Assembly (NCBI RefSeq): GCF_022921115.1
Contig: NZ_CP095075.1
Coordinates: forward strand, 1,773,501-1,837,500
DNA from: Halobacillus amylolyticus
Lineage (GTDB): Bacteria; Bacillota; Bacilli; Bacillales; Halobacillaceae
Direction: 5' to 3'
Length of the DNA stretch: 64,000 nucleotides
Translations under genes and position numbers: made by a program
The notes under the pieces: model-generated
What the model saw: only the letters and a program-made list of their open reading frames with translations
Told to the model about the DNA's origin: nothing
Databases searched by the model: none
Part shown: positions 35,231 through 43,350 of the stretch, piece after piece
Layout of the letters: each line of letters starts with the position of its first letter
Position numbering within the stretch: position 1 is the first letter of the stretch

Positions 35231-35261
35231 TCTAATCTGAACTGCACCTCGTTTGTTTAAC
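35231..35261 (-). repeat. GC-core element 14
   Basis: Plus strand CTAATCTGAACTGCACCTCG then TTTGTTTAAC. Divergent core GCACCTC, same variant class as element 15. Confidence 0.45.
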
Positions 35262-35291
35262 TTTCAAAAGTTTAAAACGGCAGCTTATTGG

Positions 35292-35768
35292 CTACCAAGT
35301 ATCTCCGCCAGAAGGGGGTGGCCATTCTCCTATTATTCGTCGGGTTGATGCTACCTGACCAGTATGATAACTATTGTGGTTTACAAGCATGACTAAAAAG
35401 TCACCACGAGTACCTTCGGATTTCCCGAATCCCCGTTCCTCCAGTTCCTTTTTTGCTTCGTTTTCAGCTTCCTTTAACCCTTCACTGAACTTAAAAACAG
35501 CGTCATTCCACTCGGTTTCATTTGATGGAGATGTTCCACCGGGCCAAGATTCTTCTGCATGATCTGGGAAATTGGGTACCGTTCCTTTAAGGTAATCAAG
35601 AATAAAGTCCTGCCAAAAAATCATATGATTGAGAATTTGCCAAACCGAATGCGGACATTCCTCTGGTTTTTTACCAACCACTTCCCACTGTAAACCCTCA
35701 AAGACCGATAGGGGATCAACATGGGCGTCTTCTCCATGTAGTCCATTTTGAAAGAAATAAGATGACAA
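35292..35768 (-). CDS. DinB-family protein
   Basis: 158 residues, four-helix DinB/YfiT-like fold. The putative metal site uses His in QILNHMIFW and two His in LVNHNSYHTGQV. DinB proteins include thiol transferases and stress-induced proteins of mostly unknown substrate. Cytoplasmic. Stands between elements 14 and 15. Confidence 0.82.
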   Translation of the reverse strand: MSSYFFQNGLHGEDAHVDPLSVFEGLQWEVVGKKPEECPHSVWQILNHMIFWQDFILDYLKGTVPNFPDHAEESWPGGTSPSNETEWNDAVFKFSEGLKEAENEAKKELEERGFGKSEGTRGDFLVMLVNHNSYHTGQVASTRRIIGEWPPPSGGDTW

Positions 35769-35790
35769 AAATAACCCTCCCTATCATTAT

Positions 35791-35835
35791 TGAATAAAGT
35801 TTTTATTCGGGTACCGCGCCTCGTTTGTTGAACTG
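35791..35835 (-). repeat. GC-core element 15
   Basis: Plus strand TTTTTATTCGGGTACCGCGC then CTCGTTTGTTGAACTG. Core GCGCCTC. It touches the stop codon of the glyoxalase remnant. Confidence 0.55.
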
Positions 35836-35905
35836 CTAAGGTGCTACAAGTTCCACTTTTATTCTGTCAGGGTCTTCAAAATAAACAGCAAGCGCAAATC
35901 CTTTA
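35836..35905 (-). pseudogene. VOC/glyoxalase-family 3' fragment
   Basis: About 23 codons, NKGFALAVYFEDPDRIKVEL then VAP and a stop, which is the last beta-strand and metal-ligand Glu region of VOC (glyoxalase/bleomycin-resistance) proteins. The rest of the gene is absent and element 16 lies directly upstream, so the cassette was cut at the repeat. Confidence 0.6.
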
Positions 35906-35952
35906 TTCCGGAAATGCTCTCCTTATACGGAAGACTCGATTTCAAGATAATC
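35901..35952 (-). repeat. GC-core element 16 with second module
   Basis: Plus strand TTATTCCGGAAATGCTCTCC then TTATACGGAAGACTCGATTT and CAAGATAATC. The module matches elements 3 and 13; the core has drifted to GCTCTCC. Confidence 0.6.
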
Positions 35953-36037
35953 TTAAATACATAGCCATTTGCTGTTTTGCTTTCCTAATTTGGAATATCA
36001 ACAAACTCCTATTAGCTGGTATTCCGGAATAGTGTAT

Positions 36038-36553
36038 TTACAACACCTCTGTTACAATTCCTTCTTCAACTCCAAATTGGATAAGGCCTTCGTAAGGGTC
36101 ACCAGGAATGTCTAACAGTGTACAAAATGCTGGTTCGGTCTTGTATCCTTGCATTTTAAGATTTATCACTTTCTCTTTAAGAATGGGGTCTTTTTTTAAT
36201 AGTTTGTATTCTATTAACATATGGAGATATGCATTTTGTTTCTGTACAGGTTGAGATTGACCAAACAACTCAAACTCAAAATTACTGAAGAAAAAATTTG
36301 CTTTAACGACCTGGTTACCTCTTATAGTTGCTCTTTTCAGCGTGAAATTGTCTTTATTATTGTATAGAGTTTGTAGCCGTTCTTCAAAATGATCTAAATC
36401 TTGTACTTCCATAACAATGTCTAGGTCTGATCCTACTACATCTATACCGATGGGCAGAGTTCCGCATAGAACTGGATTGTATGTACTTAAGTCATTACAA
36501 ATATCCAGTTCCTTGATTGCTGCATAAGCTTTTTGCTGCTTTTTACTTCCCAT
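36038..36553 (-). CDS. DUF4269 family nucleotidyltransferase-like protein
   Basis: 171 residues from the ATG at 36553 (GAGGGG six bases upstream). A longer frame to 36691 would begin inside intron copy 2 and is artificial. The motif VLCGTLPIGIDVVGSDLDIV is the GT/S..DxD pattern of the nucleotidyltransferase fold seen in DUF4269. Substrate unknown. The intron sits just upstream of this gene, so its transcription may depend on readthrough or splicing. Confidence 0.78.
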   Translation of the reverse strand: MGSKKQQKAYAAIKELDICNDLSTYNPVLCGTLPIGIDVVGSDLDIVMEVQDLDHFEERLQTLYNNKDNFTLKRATIRGNQVVKANFFFSNFEFELFGQSQPVQKQNAYLHMLIEYKLLKKDPILKEKVINLKMQGYKTEPAFCTLLDIPGDPYEGLIQFGVEEGIVTEVL

Positions 36554-36618
36554 TTTCATCCCCTCAAATAAATTAATCAATGCAGCACCTTCCTCACTTG
36601 AAGATATAACCTTTAGGC

Positions 36619-36640
36619 CGTTTCTTGTTCCAGAAAAGTT
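36619..36640 (-). repeat. GC-core element 17, 3' flank of intron copy 2
   Basis: Plus strand CGTTTCTTGTTCCAGAAAAG then TT. Left arm of the element split by the intron; the right arm is at 39282. Confidence 0.6.
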
Positions 36641-39281
36641 AGCAATAGGTAAGCGTTTGATGTTATCTCCGGCTTTTCCCCTGCTCCACACCGAACGTGC
36701 TAGTTTCCCAGCATTCGGCGCTCCATCTAACGATATGTACTAGATTATAAGTTCCTTGTTACTCTTCGAGACGGGATGATTCAATTTGATCCAGCTCACA
36801 TACCTTTCGGTATTGGTTGATCTTCTCGAGCTTAAATTGATTAACCCCTAACTTGTAGAGGAAAAACTTAATCCTTTTAGCATCCTTCATATGAATTAAT
36901 TGATGAACATCTTCATGGAGGATTCGAAGGTTACGGAACTGGTCGCTTCCTCCAAGATGTTTCGGTATGTAATGGTGACAATGGACATTATAGGAGTACA
37001 AGTATTGTCCTGTAATTTCACATTTCCCCATCTTCATACTGTATCGACTAATCCTGTTATCCAAGTATTCAACACTTCGATTTGGTAGGGTAGCCTTCAT
37101 TAAGAAACTAACTTCCTTTTGAATATCGGGTCGCAGTTTCTTATACAAGTTTTCCCTACCCTTCTTTGTATAAAGCGAAAGCTTTGGACTGAAGTTCATA
37201 GTATTGACCGTTTTAACACCGCCAATGGGAAAAAGATACATATCTCTTATTCTAAACGTTTTCGTCCCTAAGCTAAAAAGCTTTTTATAAATCGGGGGTG
37301 GATTAAATGGATGCTCCTGTTTTCCAACTGGTCGAAGACGGTTATACAGGAATGGTTTAAGATCGAATGCAAGACGTGAGAACTCCAGGTTTACATGTGT
37401 CGCTCGGTTGAAGTAGTGATGGATTCCTAAAACAAAACTATTATAACGGTGTACATTTTCGGCGGTTGGAGAAGCCTTCATTCTTCGAATGAGTTTTTTG
37501 GCTTCCTGTTTCATTTTTTCTCTTTTTGAAGAAATGATGCCTGTATGTGCCACCCGTTTCTTACCCTTTTTATTCGCACGAATAGTGAAACCTAAGAACT
37601 CAGATTCTCGTTTTCTCAAGTTTACAATTTGAGATTTCTCAGGAGAGATGTCCAGCTTTAAGCGCTCTTTTAAGTAAAGTCGTACCGCATGGTACCACCG
37701 TTGAGCAATCTTTCCATCTCGACATAGGATTTTGAAATCATCGGCGTACCTAACCAAGTATCCCTCTTTCAAATTTGTTCGTTTTCTAGCCTGCCTTTTA
37801 GAATCATCAGAACTGTATGATTTGGTAAGAGGAAATACCTCCCATTGGCCTGCAACCCATTGGTCCAGGTCATTTAAAACCACGTTTGATAGTAGAGGGG
37901 ATAAAATTCCACCTTGCGGGGATCCTTTCTCTGGTACGCCTTCTCCATCAATTTCTGACTTTATCATTTTCGAGATACAAGTAAGAACCTTGCGGTCATG
38001 AATACCCATATTCCAAAGCTGTTTATTTAACAATGAGTGATTTACATTATCAAAGAAGCTCTTAATATCTATATCAACCACAAAATGAAATTGCGCTTGA
38101 TTAATCAAGTATTGTATCCTAGCCATAGCATGATGAGCAGACCGGAGAGGTCTGAACCCGTAGCTATGCTTGAAAAACTGAGATTCTACAATAGGTTCGA
38201 GAACTTGTTTGAAACATTGTTGGATGATTCTATCCAAGATACATGGAATCCCAAGAGGTCTCCATTTACCATTTTCTTTTTCAGTCCATTCTCTGCGAAC
38301 TTTCTTCGGGTGATAATTTCTTAGTTTGGTCCGTACTTCTGTAACGAGTTCATTTTCTGATAGTTCTTTCATGTCGTCGATGGTTTTCCCATCGGTACCT
38401 GGTGTTTTAGAACCTTTATTGGTTTTTATCATGCGAAAAGCGAGGAGGATGTTTTCTCTTGATATGATGGTGTCATAGAGATGAGAAAATACTTGTACTC
38501 GGCTCGCTTTTTCGTATAGTTCTGTAAATGTCTCCGTCATATTGTAATAATCCCAGTTTCGTAACGTTGGCACTGTGGCATCCCTCCTTATGGAGTAATG
38601 TTCCCACGTTCCTACCCGATCGGTGCCATTCACATTAGGAAAATAATCGTTTCATTCATTAGACTTGGGGTTGTTCCTCCACTCCCGTTACAGGAGGTTC
38701 ATCAGTCATACCCCTACCCTCACAAGGATAAATGCTTTTCAGCATAACTTTATAGCAAACGTTTCGGGTGACAGCCCTTGATTCAACGTTCCTTGCTTTC
38801 CAAGTCCCTTACAACGTAGCTATCCTTACTAACATAGGTGCTTCCTTTAAGCCTGTGAGCTAGATACCGCCATGGTTCGGTATAGCGTCTTTCAGAGGGC
38901 GCAATTTTACTCCACACCACTCACCCCATCGTGAGATGGGACATAAGTTTCCTTATGTTCGAATCTTTAGACCCTTACATTCGGAAGTTCGTCAGTTCCT
39001 ATTTCAAAGAACTATTCTCACCTTATCCAGTTTTTCAGCCGTGCGGCATATCCGTTAGCATACCTTTTCATAAGAATGGCTTCAGCCTTCGTTCTGCCGA
39101 ATCCACCTGTGCTTCATACCCTAAGACCTGTCAGCCTTAACGCATGCAGGAGTATTGACGGGATGGTTTCAGGAAACATGGTTCCGTCATTCCCATCCTC
39201 CGTTGCAAAGTTGAAATTTTAAATGCTTAAAACTTCCTGTATTTTCACGCTGAAAAGCGTTTATAACAGAACTTGTCGCGC
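36641..39281 (-). mobile_element. Group II intron, copy 2 (2641 bp)
   Basis: Same length and, wherever I compared, same sequence as copy 1, including the intron-encoded protein and its frames. Boundaries by comparison with copies 1 and 3. Identity implies very recent movement or gene conversion. The 5' flank (17 bases) is also the same as at copy 1, consistent with recognition of the element's arm by exon-binding sequences. Confidence 0.87.
36759..38573 (-). CDS. ltrA: Group II intron reverse transcriptase/maturase (copy 2)
   Basis: Protein identical to copy 1: RT domain with RYADDFKIL, maturase region, C-terminal HNH endonuclease. Start taken at the GTG 38573 behind AAGGAGG. Intact, so either copy could mobilise both. 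Confidence 0.92.
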   Translation of the reverse strand: MPTLRNWDYYNMTETFTELYEKASRVQVFSHLYDTIISRENILLAFRMIKTNKGSKTPGTDGKTIDDMKELSENELVTEVRTKLRNYHPKKVRREWTEKENGKWRPLGIPCILDRIIQQCFKQVLEPIVESQFFKHSYGFRPLRSAHHAMARIQYLINQAQFHFVVDIDIKSFFDNVNHSLLNKQLWNMGIHDRKVLTCISKMIKSEIDGEGVPEKGSPQGGILSPLLSNVVLNDLDQWVAGQWEVFPLTKSYSSDDSKRQARKRTNLKEGYLVRYADDFKILCRDGKIAQRWYHAVRLYLKERLKLDISPEKSQIVNLRKRESEFLGFTIRANKKGKKRVAHTGIISSKREKMKQEAKKLIRRMKASPTAENVHRYNSFVLGIHHYFNRATHVNLEFSRLAFDLKPFLYNRLRPVGKQEHPFNPPPIYKKLFSLGTKTFRIRDMYLFPIGGVKTVNTMNFSPKLSLYTKKGRENLYKKLRPDIQKEVSFLMKATLPNRSVEYLDNRISRYSMKMGKCEITGQYLYSYNVHCHHYIPKHLGGSDQFRNLRILHEDVHQLIHMKDAKRIKFFLYKLGVNQFKLEKINQYRKVCELDQIESSRLEE

Positions 39282-39298
39282 GCGCCCGATTGCTTAAC
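39282..39298 (-). repeat. GC-core element 17, 5' flank of intron copy 2
   Basis: Plus strand GCGCCCGATTGCTTAAC. On the minus strand GTTAAGCAATCGGGCGC joined across the intron to TTGCTAAC restores an 8-bp-arm inverted repeat. Confidence 0.78.
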
Positions 39299-39302
39299 AG
39301 GC

Positions 39303-39713
39303 TCATTGTATTTTATATTCACATAAAAACCGTTCCACACTTGGATACTTTTCACCCAAGCTTGTTATATTAAATCCATAATTCTCATAAAACTCTACTG
39401 CGTCCAAATCCGTTTCAGCAAAAATACTACTTAATAAGTGTTTATCGCAAACGAAGTCAATCATTTTACTACCTATCTTACTTCCTCTTTCAAGTGGAGA
39501 GACAGCAATATGTTTAATTTCACAAATGTTTGCACTAACAAAGTCAATACCAATACATCCAACTATCACTCCATTGAGTTCAATTACATACAACTTTCTA
39601 TTAGTTGATTGAATGTACTTTTCATATTCTTGTTCAATTCTTTTTTCAGAAGTGGCATGGGATAACAGCTCTCTTATTTTTGGGTGGATGGTCATTGAAT
39701 CAATCTTTTTCAT
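39303..39713 (-). CDS. GNAT-family N-acetyltransferase
   Basis: 136 residues from the ATG at 39713. Typical GNAT core: strand VIVGCIGIDF, ICEIKHIAVSPLERGSKIGS (motif A, pyrophosphate loop in variant form) and AVEFYENYGFNITSLGEKY (motif B). Substrate unknown. The stop lies 4 bp from the element that houses intron copy 2. Confidence 0.8.
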   Translation of the reverse strand: MKKIDSMTIHPKIRELLSHATSEKRIEQEYEKYIQSTNRKLYVIELNGVIVGCIGIDFVSANICEIKHIAVSPLERGSKIGSKMIDFVCDKHLLSSIFAETDLDAVEFYENYGFNITSLGEKYPSVERFLCEYKIQ

Positions 39714-39786
39714 AATCACCGGCCTTTTTAATAATTAATTAATTCTAAGCGAAAGGCATTTCTCCTTCTTCAATTAAATGGCACTT

Positions 39787-39827
39787 TAAATAATTCTGCA
39801 GAATCGCGCCCCTATTCTCGAATAAGG
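39787..39827 (-). repeat. GC-core element 18
   Basis: Plus strand TAATTCTGCAGAATCGCGCC then CCTATTCTCGAATAAGG. Core GCGCCCC, outer arms TTATTC-like on both sides. Between two GNAT genes. Confidence 0.7.
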
Positions 39828-39845
39828 AATATGTCAGCAGACATT

Positions 39846-40280
39846 TCATTTAATTAAAGTTTTATAAAAACCAGTAGATTTCCCTTTATACCCTCTCCGT
39901 TTATAAAACTCGTGTGCTGCTTTCCTTTCTTCTCGATTTCCACTATTTAAAACAACGGTTGTTATACCTTTCCTTTCACACCAATCTTCTGCTTGTTGAA
40001 TAAGTTGTTCTCCTATCCCCTTATTTCGATAGTTTGAATGAACAACCATCGCTATAATTCTCCCAACATCATCATCGGAAACATAGGAATATTCTATATG
40101 CATTCCAAGCATACCTATGATTTCACCTTCTATTTCTGCCACCAAAGTATTGTAATAACAATTAGCTATGATTTTTGACATTCGTTTTTCCATCTTTTCA
40201 TATGTAGTTGAATACCCAAATTCCCCTACAATATCTGTTAATCCTTCAATATCTTCAGTGGTTGCTTTCCTTATAATCAA
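39846..40280 (-). CDS. GNAT-family N-acetyltransferase
   Basis: 144 residues from a TTG at 40280 that follows GGGGGAG; the ATG at 40319 is not preceded by a site. Starts LIIRKATTEDIEGLTDIVGE, motif A IIAMVVHSNYRNKGIGEQLI (RxxGxG loop), motif B TVVLNSGNREERKAAHEFYK with the RRGY tail. Acceptor unknown. Confidence 0.83.
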   Translation of the reverse strand: MIIRKATTEDIEGLTDIVGEFGYSTTYEKMEKRMSKIIANCYYNTLVAEIEGEIIGMLGMHIEYSYVSDDDVGRIIAMVVHSNYRNKGIGEQLIQQAEDWCERKGITTVVLNSGNREERKAAHEFYKRRGYKGKSTGFYKTLIK

Positions 40281-40391
40281 AAAATCTCCCCCATCTATTA
40301 GCTTGAATTTATATGCCACTTATTTTAGAAACTTATTTTGCAATTCTGTCCTTTAGATCAATAACAATTATTTCAAATTCCTTTCAATTGC

Positions 40392-40414
40392 ACAATACGT
40401 TATTCCAGAATAGT
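40392..40414 (-). repeat. GC-core element 19, 3' flank of intron copy 3
   Basis: Plus strand ACAATACGTTATTCCAGAAT then AGT. It matches the ACGTTATTC arm of elements 5 and 13. The other half is at 43048. Confidence 0.6.
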
Positions 40415-43047
40415 AGCAATAGGTAAGCCTTTGAGGTTATCGCCAGCTTTTCCCCTGCTCCACACGGAGCGTGCAGGTTTCCCCGCACTCCGCGTTCCAT
40501 CTAACAAAATATACTAAGTCATAAGTTCCTCGTTACTTTTTGTTTGGGATTTTTAAATCGTTTCAAGCTCACATTTCCTTCGGAAACGGTTAACCTTATT
40601 TATCATATCACCAGTAAGCTGAAACTCCTGTATAAGTTCATCAATCATCTTTATATTAGTGGCATGAATTAGCTTGTGTATCCCTTTGTGCAGGATACGA
40701 AGGTTATTAAATTGGTCGCTTCCACCAAGACTTAACGGTACATAATGGTGACAATGGACATCTGTCGCAAGCAATTCTAGGCCTGTAATTTCACATCTCC
40801 CCATTTTCATACTGTACCGACTGATGCGATTATCCATGTATTCCACACTTCGGTTTGGAAGTGTGGATTTCATTAGTGTACCTATTTCACTTTGGATGTC
40901 CGAACGTAACTTTTTGTGTATCATGTTTCTGCCTTCTTCGGTGAAAGGCGTCATTTTTGGAGTGAATCCTAAGGTCTTCACCGTTTTAACATCCGCGATT
41001 GGAAATAGATAAATACCAGCGATTTTAAATGTTTTAAAGTTATGATAATACATCTTTTTATAAGTCGGTGGTGGTTGGAACGGGTGACCATATTTACCAA
41101 CTGGTCTAAGATGGTTATAGATGAACGCACTTAAGTCATAGGCAAGACGTGAAAACTCCAAATTAACCTTGGTAGCCCTTTTGAAATACTGATGAATTCC
41201 TAAAACAAAACTGTTAAAGAGCAATGCATTCATTGCCGAAGGCGAAGCTTTGATTCTTCGAACCAGTTTCTTCGTTTCTTTCTTGATTTTGTGCTTTTTA
41301 TCTTCTTTAACACCGGTGCGGGCAACTCGCCTTTTGCCCTTTTTATCGGCACGGATAGTAAATCCTAAAAACTCTGACTCCCGTTTTCGCAAATTTACTA
41401 TTTGCGATTTTTTCGGCGAAATATCAAGATTCAGACGGTCCTTGAGGTATAGTCTTGCAGCATGATACCACTTTTGTGCCGTTTTTCCATCCTTGCAAAG
41501 AATTTTAAAGTCGTCCGCATAACGGACGATGTAGCCTTCTTTGAGGGAAGAACGCTTTTTGGCGTATCTTTCGCCAACTTTGGATTGATAAGGTTTAGTC
41601 AAAGGGAAGAACTCCCATTGTCCAGCAATCCATTGGTCAAGGTCATTAAGCACAATGTTTGCCAATAAAGTTGATAAGATGCCGCCTTGCGGCACACCTT
41701 CATTGGGCACTCCTTCATTGTCTATTTCAGCTTTCAACATTCTGCCAATACAAGCCAATACCTTTCGGTCTTGAATTCCCATGTTCCATAGTTGCTTTAT
41801 AAGCAATGTATGATTAATATGGTCAAAGAACCCTTTGATATCAACATCCACTACAAAATGAAAAGAAGATAAATTGATAAGCTGTTGAACTCTCGCCATT
41901 GCGTGGTGAGCCGAACGAAGGGGCCTAAATCCATAACTGTGGTTGTAAAATTTAGCTTCAGCAATCGGCTCAAGTACCTGTTTAAAACTTTGTTGGATGA
42001 CTCGATCCAGAATACAAGGTATACCAAGTGGCCTTTGCTTGCCATTACCTTTATCAATCCATTCTCGTCTGACTTTCTTGGGGCAGTAATTTTCCAGTTG
42101 CCTCCGGATTTTCATCACCAGTTTTTCTTCGGACCACTTTTTCAGGTCATTTATCGTTTTTCCGTCAGTTCCAGGTGTTTTGGAACCTTTATTGGATTTG
42201 ATAGTACGATAGGCGAGCAATATATTTTCTCTGCATATAATGACATCGTAAAGATGTGAAAAAGATTGTTGGTTCCCACTCTTATCATACAAATCAGTAA
42301 ACGTCTTAGTCATATCGTAATAATCCCAATATCGTAAAGCTTGCACTGTGGCATCCCCCTATAGGAGTGATGTTCCCACGTTCCTACCCGACCGGTGCAA
42401 TGCACGTATGGAAAATAACTTTTCATTTCATTAGACTTGGGGCTGTTCCTCCATTCCCATTACAGGAAATTCATCAGTCATGCCCCTACCCTCACAAGGA
42501 TAAATGTCTTTCGGCATAAGCCTTATGGCAAACGTTTCGGATGACAGTCCTTGTTTCAACGTTCCTTGCTTTCCAAGTCCCTTACAACCTAGCTATACAT
42601 ACTGAACTTAGGTGTCCCCTGGAAGCCTGTGAGCTGGATACCGCCTTTGTCCGGTATAGCGTGTTTCATAGGGCCAATTCTTACTATACACCACTCACCC
42701 CATCGTTGGATGGGACATAAGTTTCCCTATGTTCAAACTCTAGACCTGTATATTCGGTTATTCGTCAGTTTCATTTCTTAGAAACCATTCTCACCATATC
42801 CAGTTTTTCAGCCGTTGGGCATATCCGTTGGCATACCTTCTCCGAAGGAGTGGCTTCAGCCTTCGTTCTGCCTAATCTACCTGTACTTCAGACCCTGTAA
42901 CCTGTCAGTCACAACGCATGCAGGAGTATTGACGGGATAGTTTCGGGAAACATGGTTCCGTCATTCCCATCCTCGGTTGTAAAGTTGGAATCCATCTGAT
43001 TCCCCGCAGTTCACGTCATGGGACGTTTATAGCGGAACTTGTCGCGC
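40415..43047 (-). mobile_element. Group II intron, copy 3, diverged (about 2633 bp)
   Basis: Clearly homologous to copies 1 and 2 over its whole length, with the same GCGCGACAAG 5' end and ACCTATTGCT 3' end, but many substitutions. It belongs to the same lineage and, like them, splits a GC-core element, so target choice is conserved over time. Confidence 0.85.
40553..42346 (-). CDS. ltrA: Group II intron reverse transcriptase/maturase (copy 3, diverged)
   Basis: 597 residues, GTG start at 42346. RT active site VRYADDFKILC, block VPQGGILSTLLANIVLNDLD, maturase region, and HNH tail CEITGLELLATDVHCHHYVP. Substitutions are spread through the protein without stops, so selection has kept it functional. 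Confidence 0.9.
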   Translation of the reverse strand: MQALRYWDYYDMTKTFTDLYDKSGNQQSFSHLYDVIICRENILLAYRTIKSNKGSKTPGTDGKTINDLKKWSEEKLVMKIRRQLENYCPKKVRREWIDKGNGKQRPLGIPCILDRVIQQSFKQVLEPIAEAKFYNHSYGFRPLRSAHHAMARVQQLINLSSFHFVVDVDIKGFFDHINHTLLIKQLWNMGIQDRKVLACIGRMLKAEIDNEGVPNEGVPQGGILSTLLANIVLNDLDQWIAGQWEFFPLTKPYQSKVGERYAKKRSSLKEGYIVRYADDFKILCKDGKTAQKWYHAARLYLKDRLNLDISPKKSQIVNLRKRESEFLGFTIRADKKGKRRVARTGVKEDKKHKIKKETKKLVRRIKASPSAMNALLFNSFVLGIHQYFKRATKVNLEFSRLAYDLSAFIYNHLRPVGKYGHPFQPPPTYKKMYYHNFKTFKIAGIYLFPIADVKTVKTLGFTPKMTPFTEEGRNMIHKKLRSDIQSEIGTLMKSTLPNRSVEYMDNRISRYSMKMGRCEITGLELLATDVHCHHYVPLSLGGSDQFNNLRILHKGIHKLIHATNIKMIDELIQEFQLTGDMINKVNRFRRKCELETI

Positions 43048-43064
43048 TGGCCCTTTAACGTAAC
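43048..43064 (-). repeat. GC-core element 19, 5' flank of intron copy 3
   Basis: Plus strand TGGCCCTTTAACGTAAC. With the ACGTTATTCC half at 40396 it gives outer arms ACGTTA / TAACGT around a GGCCC core. It marks the high-coordinate edge of the array. Confidence 0.65.
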
Positions 43065-43350
43065 AATATTTTGTGGATTCTGATTAAACGACATAATCGA
43101 TCTTTTATTTAATTCTACAGTTTTTCAAGCTGCTTAAAAATTAACAATGAATTGCAATTTATTACTTTTGCCACAGTCCGATACCTTCATCCTAGTTTCT
43201 GTCAAACCACTAGAGCTAGATAACAGTCAAATTTCCTATCTATCAGTGAGCTGCATAGTCATATGTATTGGTCTTTACTCAATTAAAGAGGAAACAGCTC
43301 TGATAGTGTAGAAGATTGGAAAATAGAGAAGTATGAAAGGAGATATGTAA

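Noticed and set aside
36554..36691. N-terminal extension of the DUF4269 gene into the intron
   Set aside because: The extra residues derive from the 3' end of group II intron copy 2 and its exon flank; the real ribosome-binding site is before 36553.
20412..43064. GC-core elements as ordinary rho-independent terminators
   Set aside because: They lack a T run, and the conserved part is the loop (GCGCCC) rather than only the stem, which is not expected of terminators.
19325..43064. Classical integron
   Set aside because: No IntI with its additional domain, and the elements are shorter than attC without the paired R and L boxes. The array only resembles one in layout.
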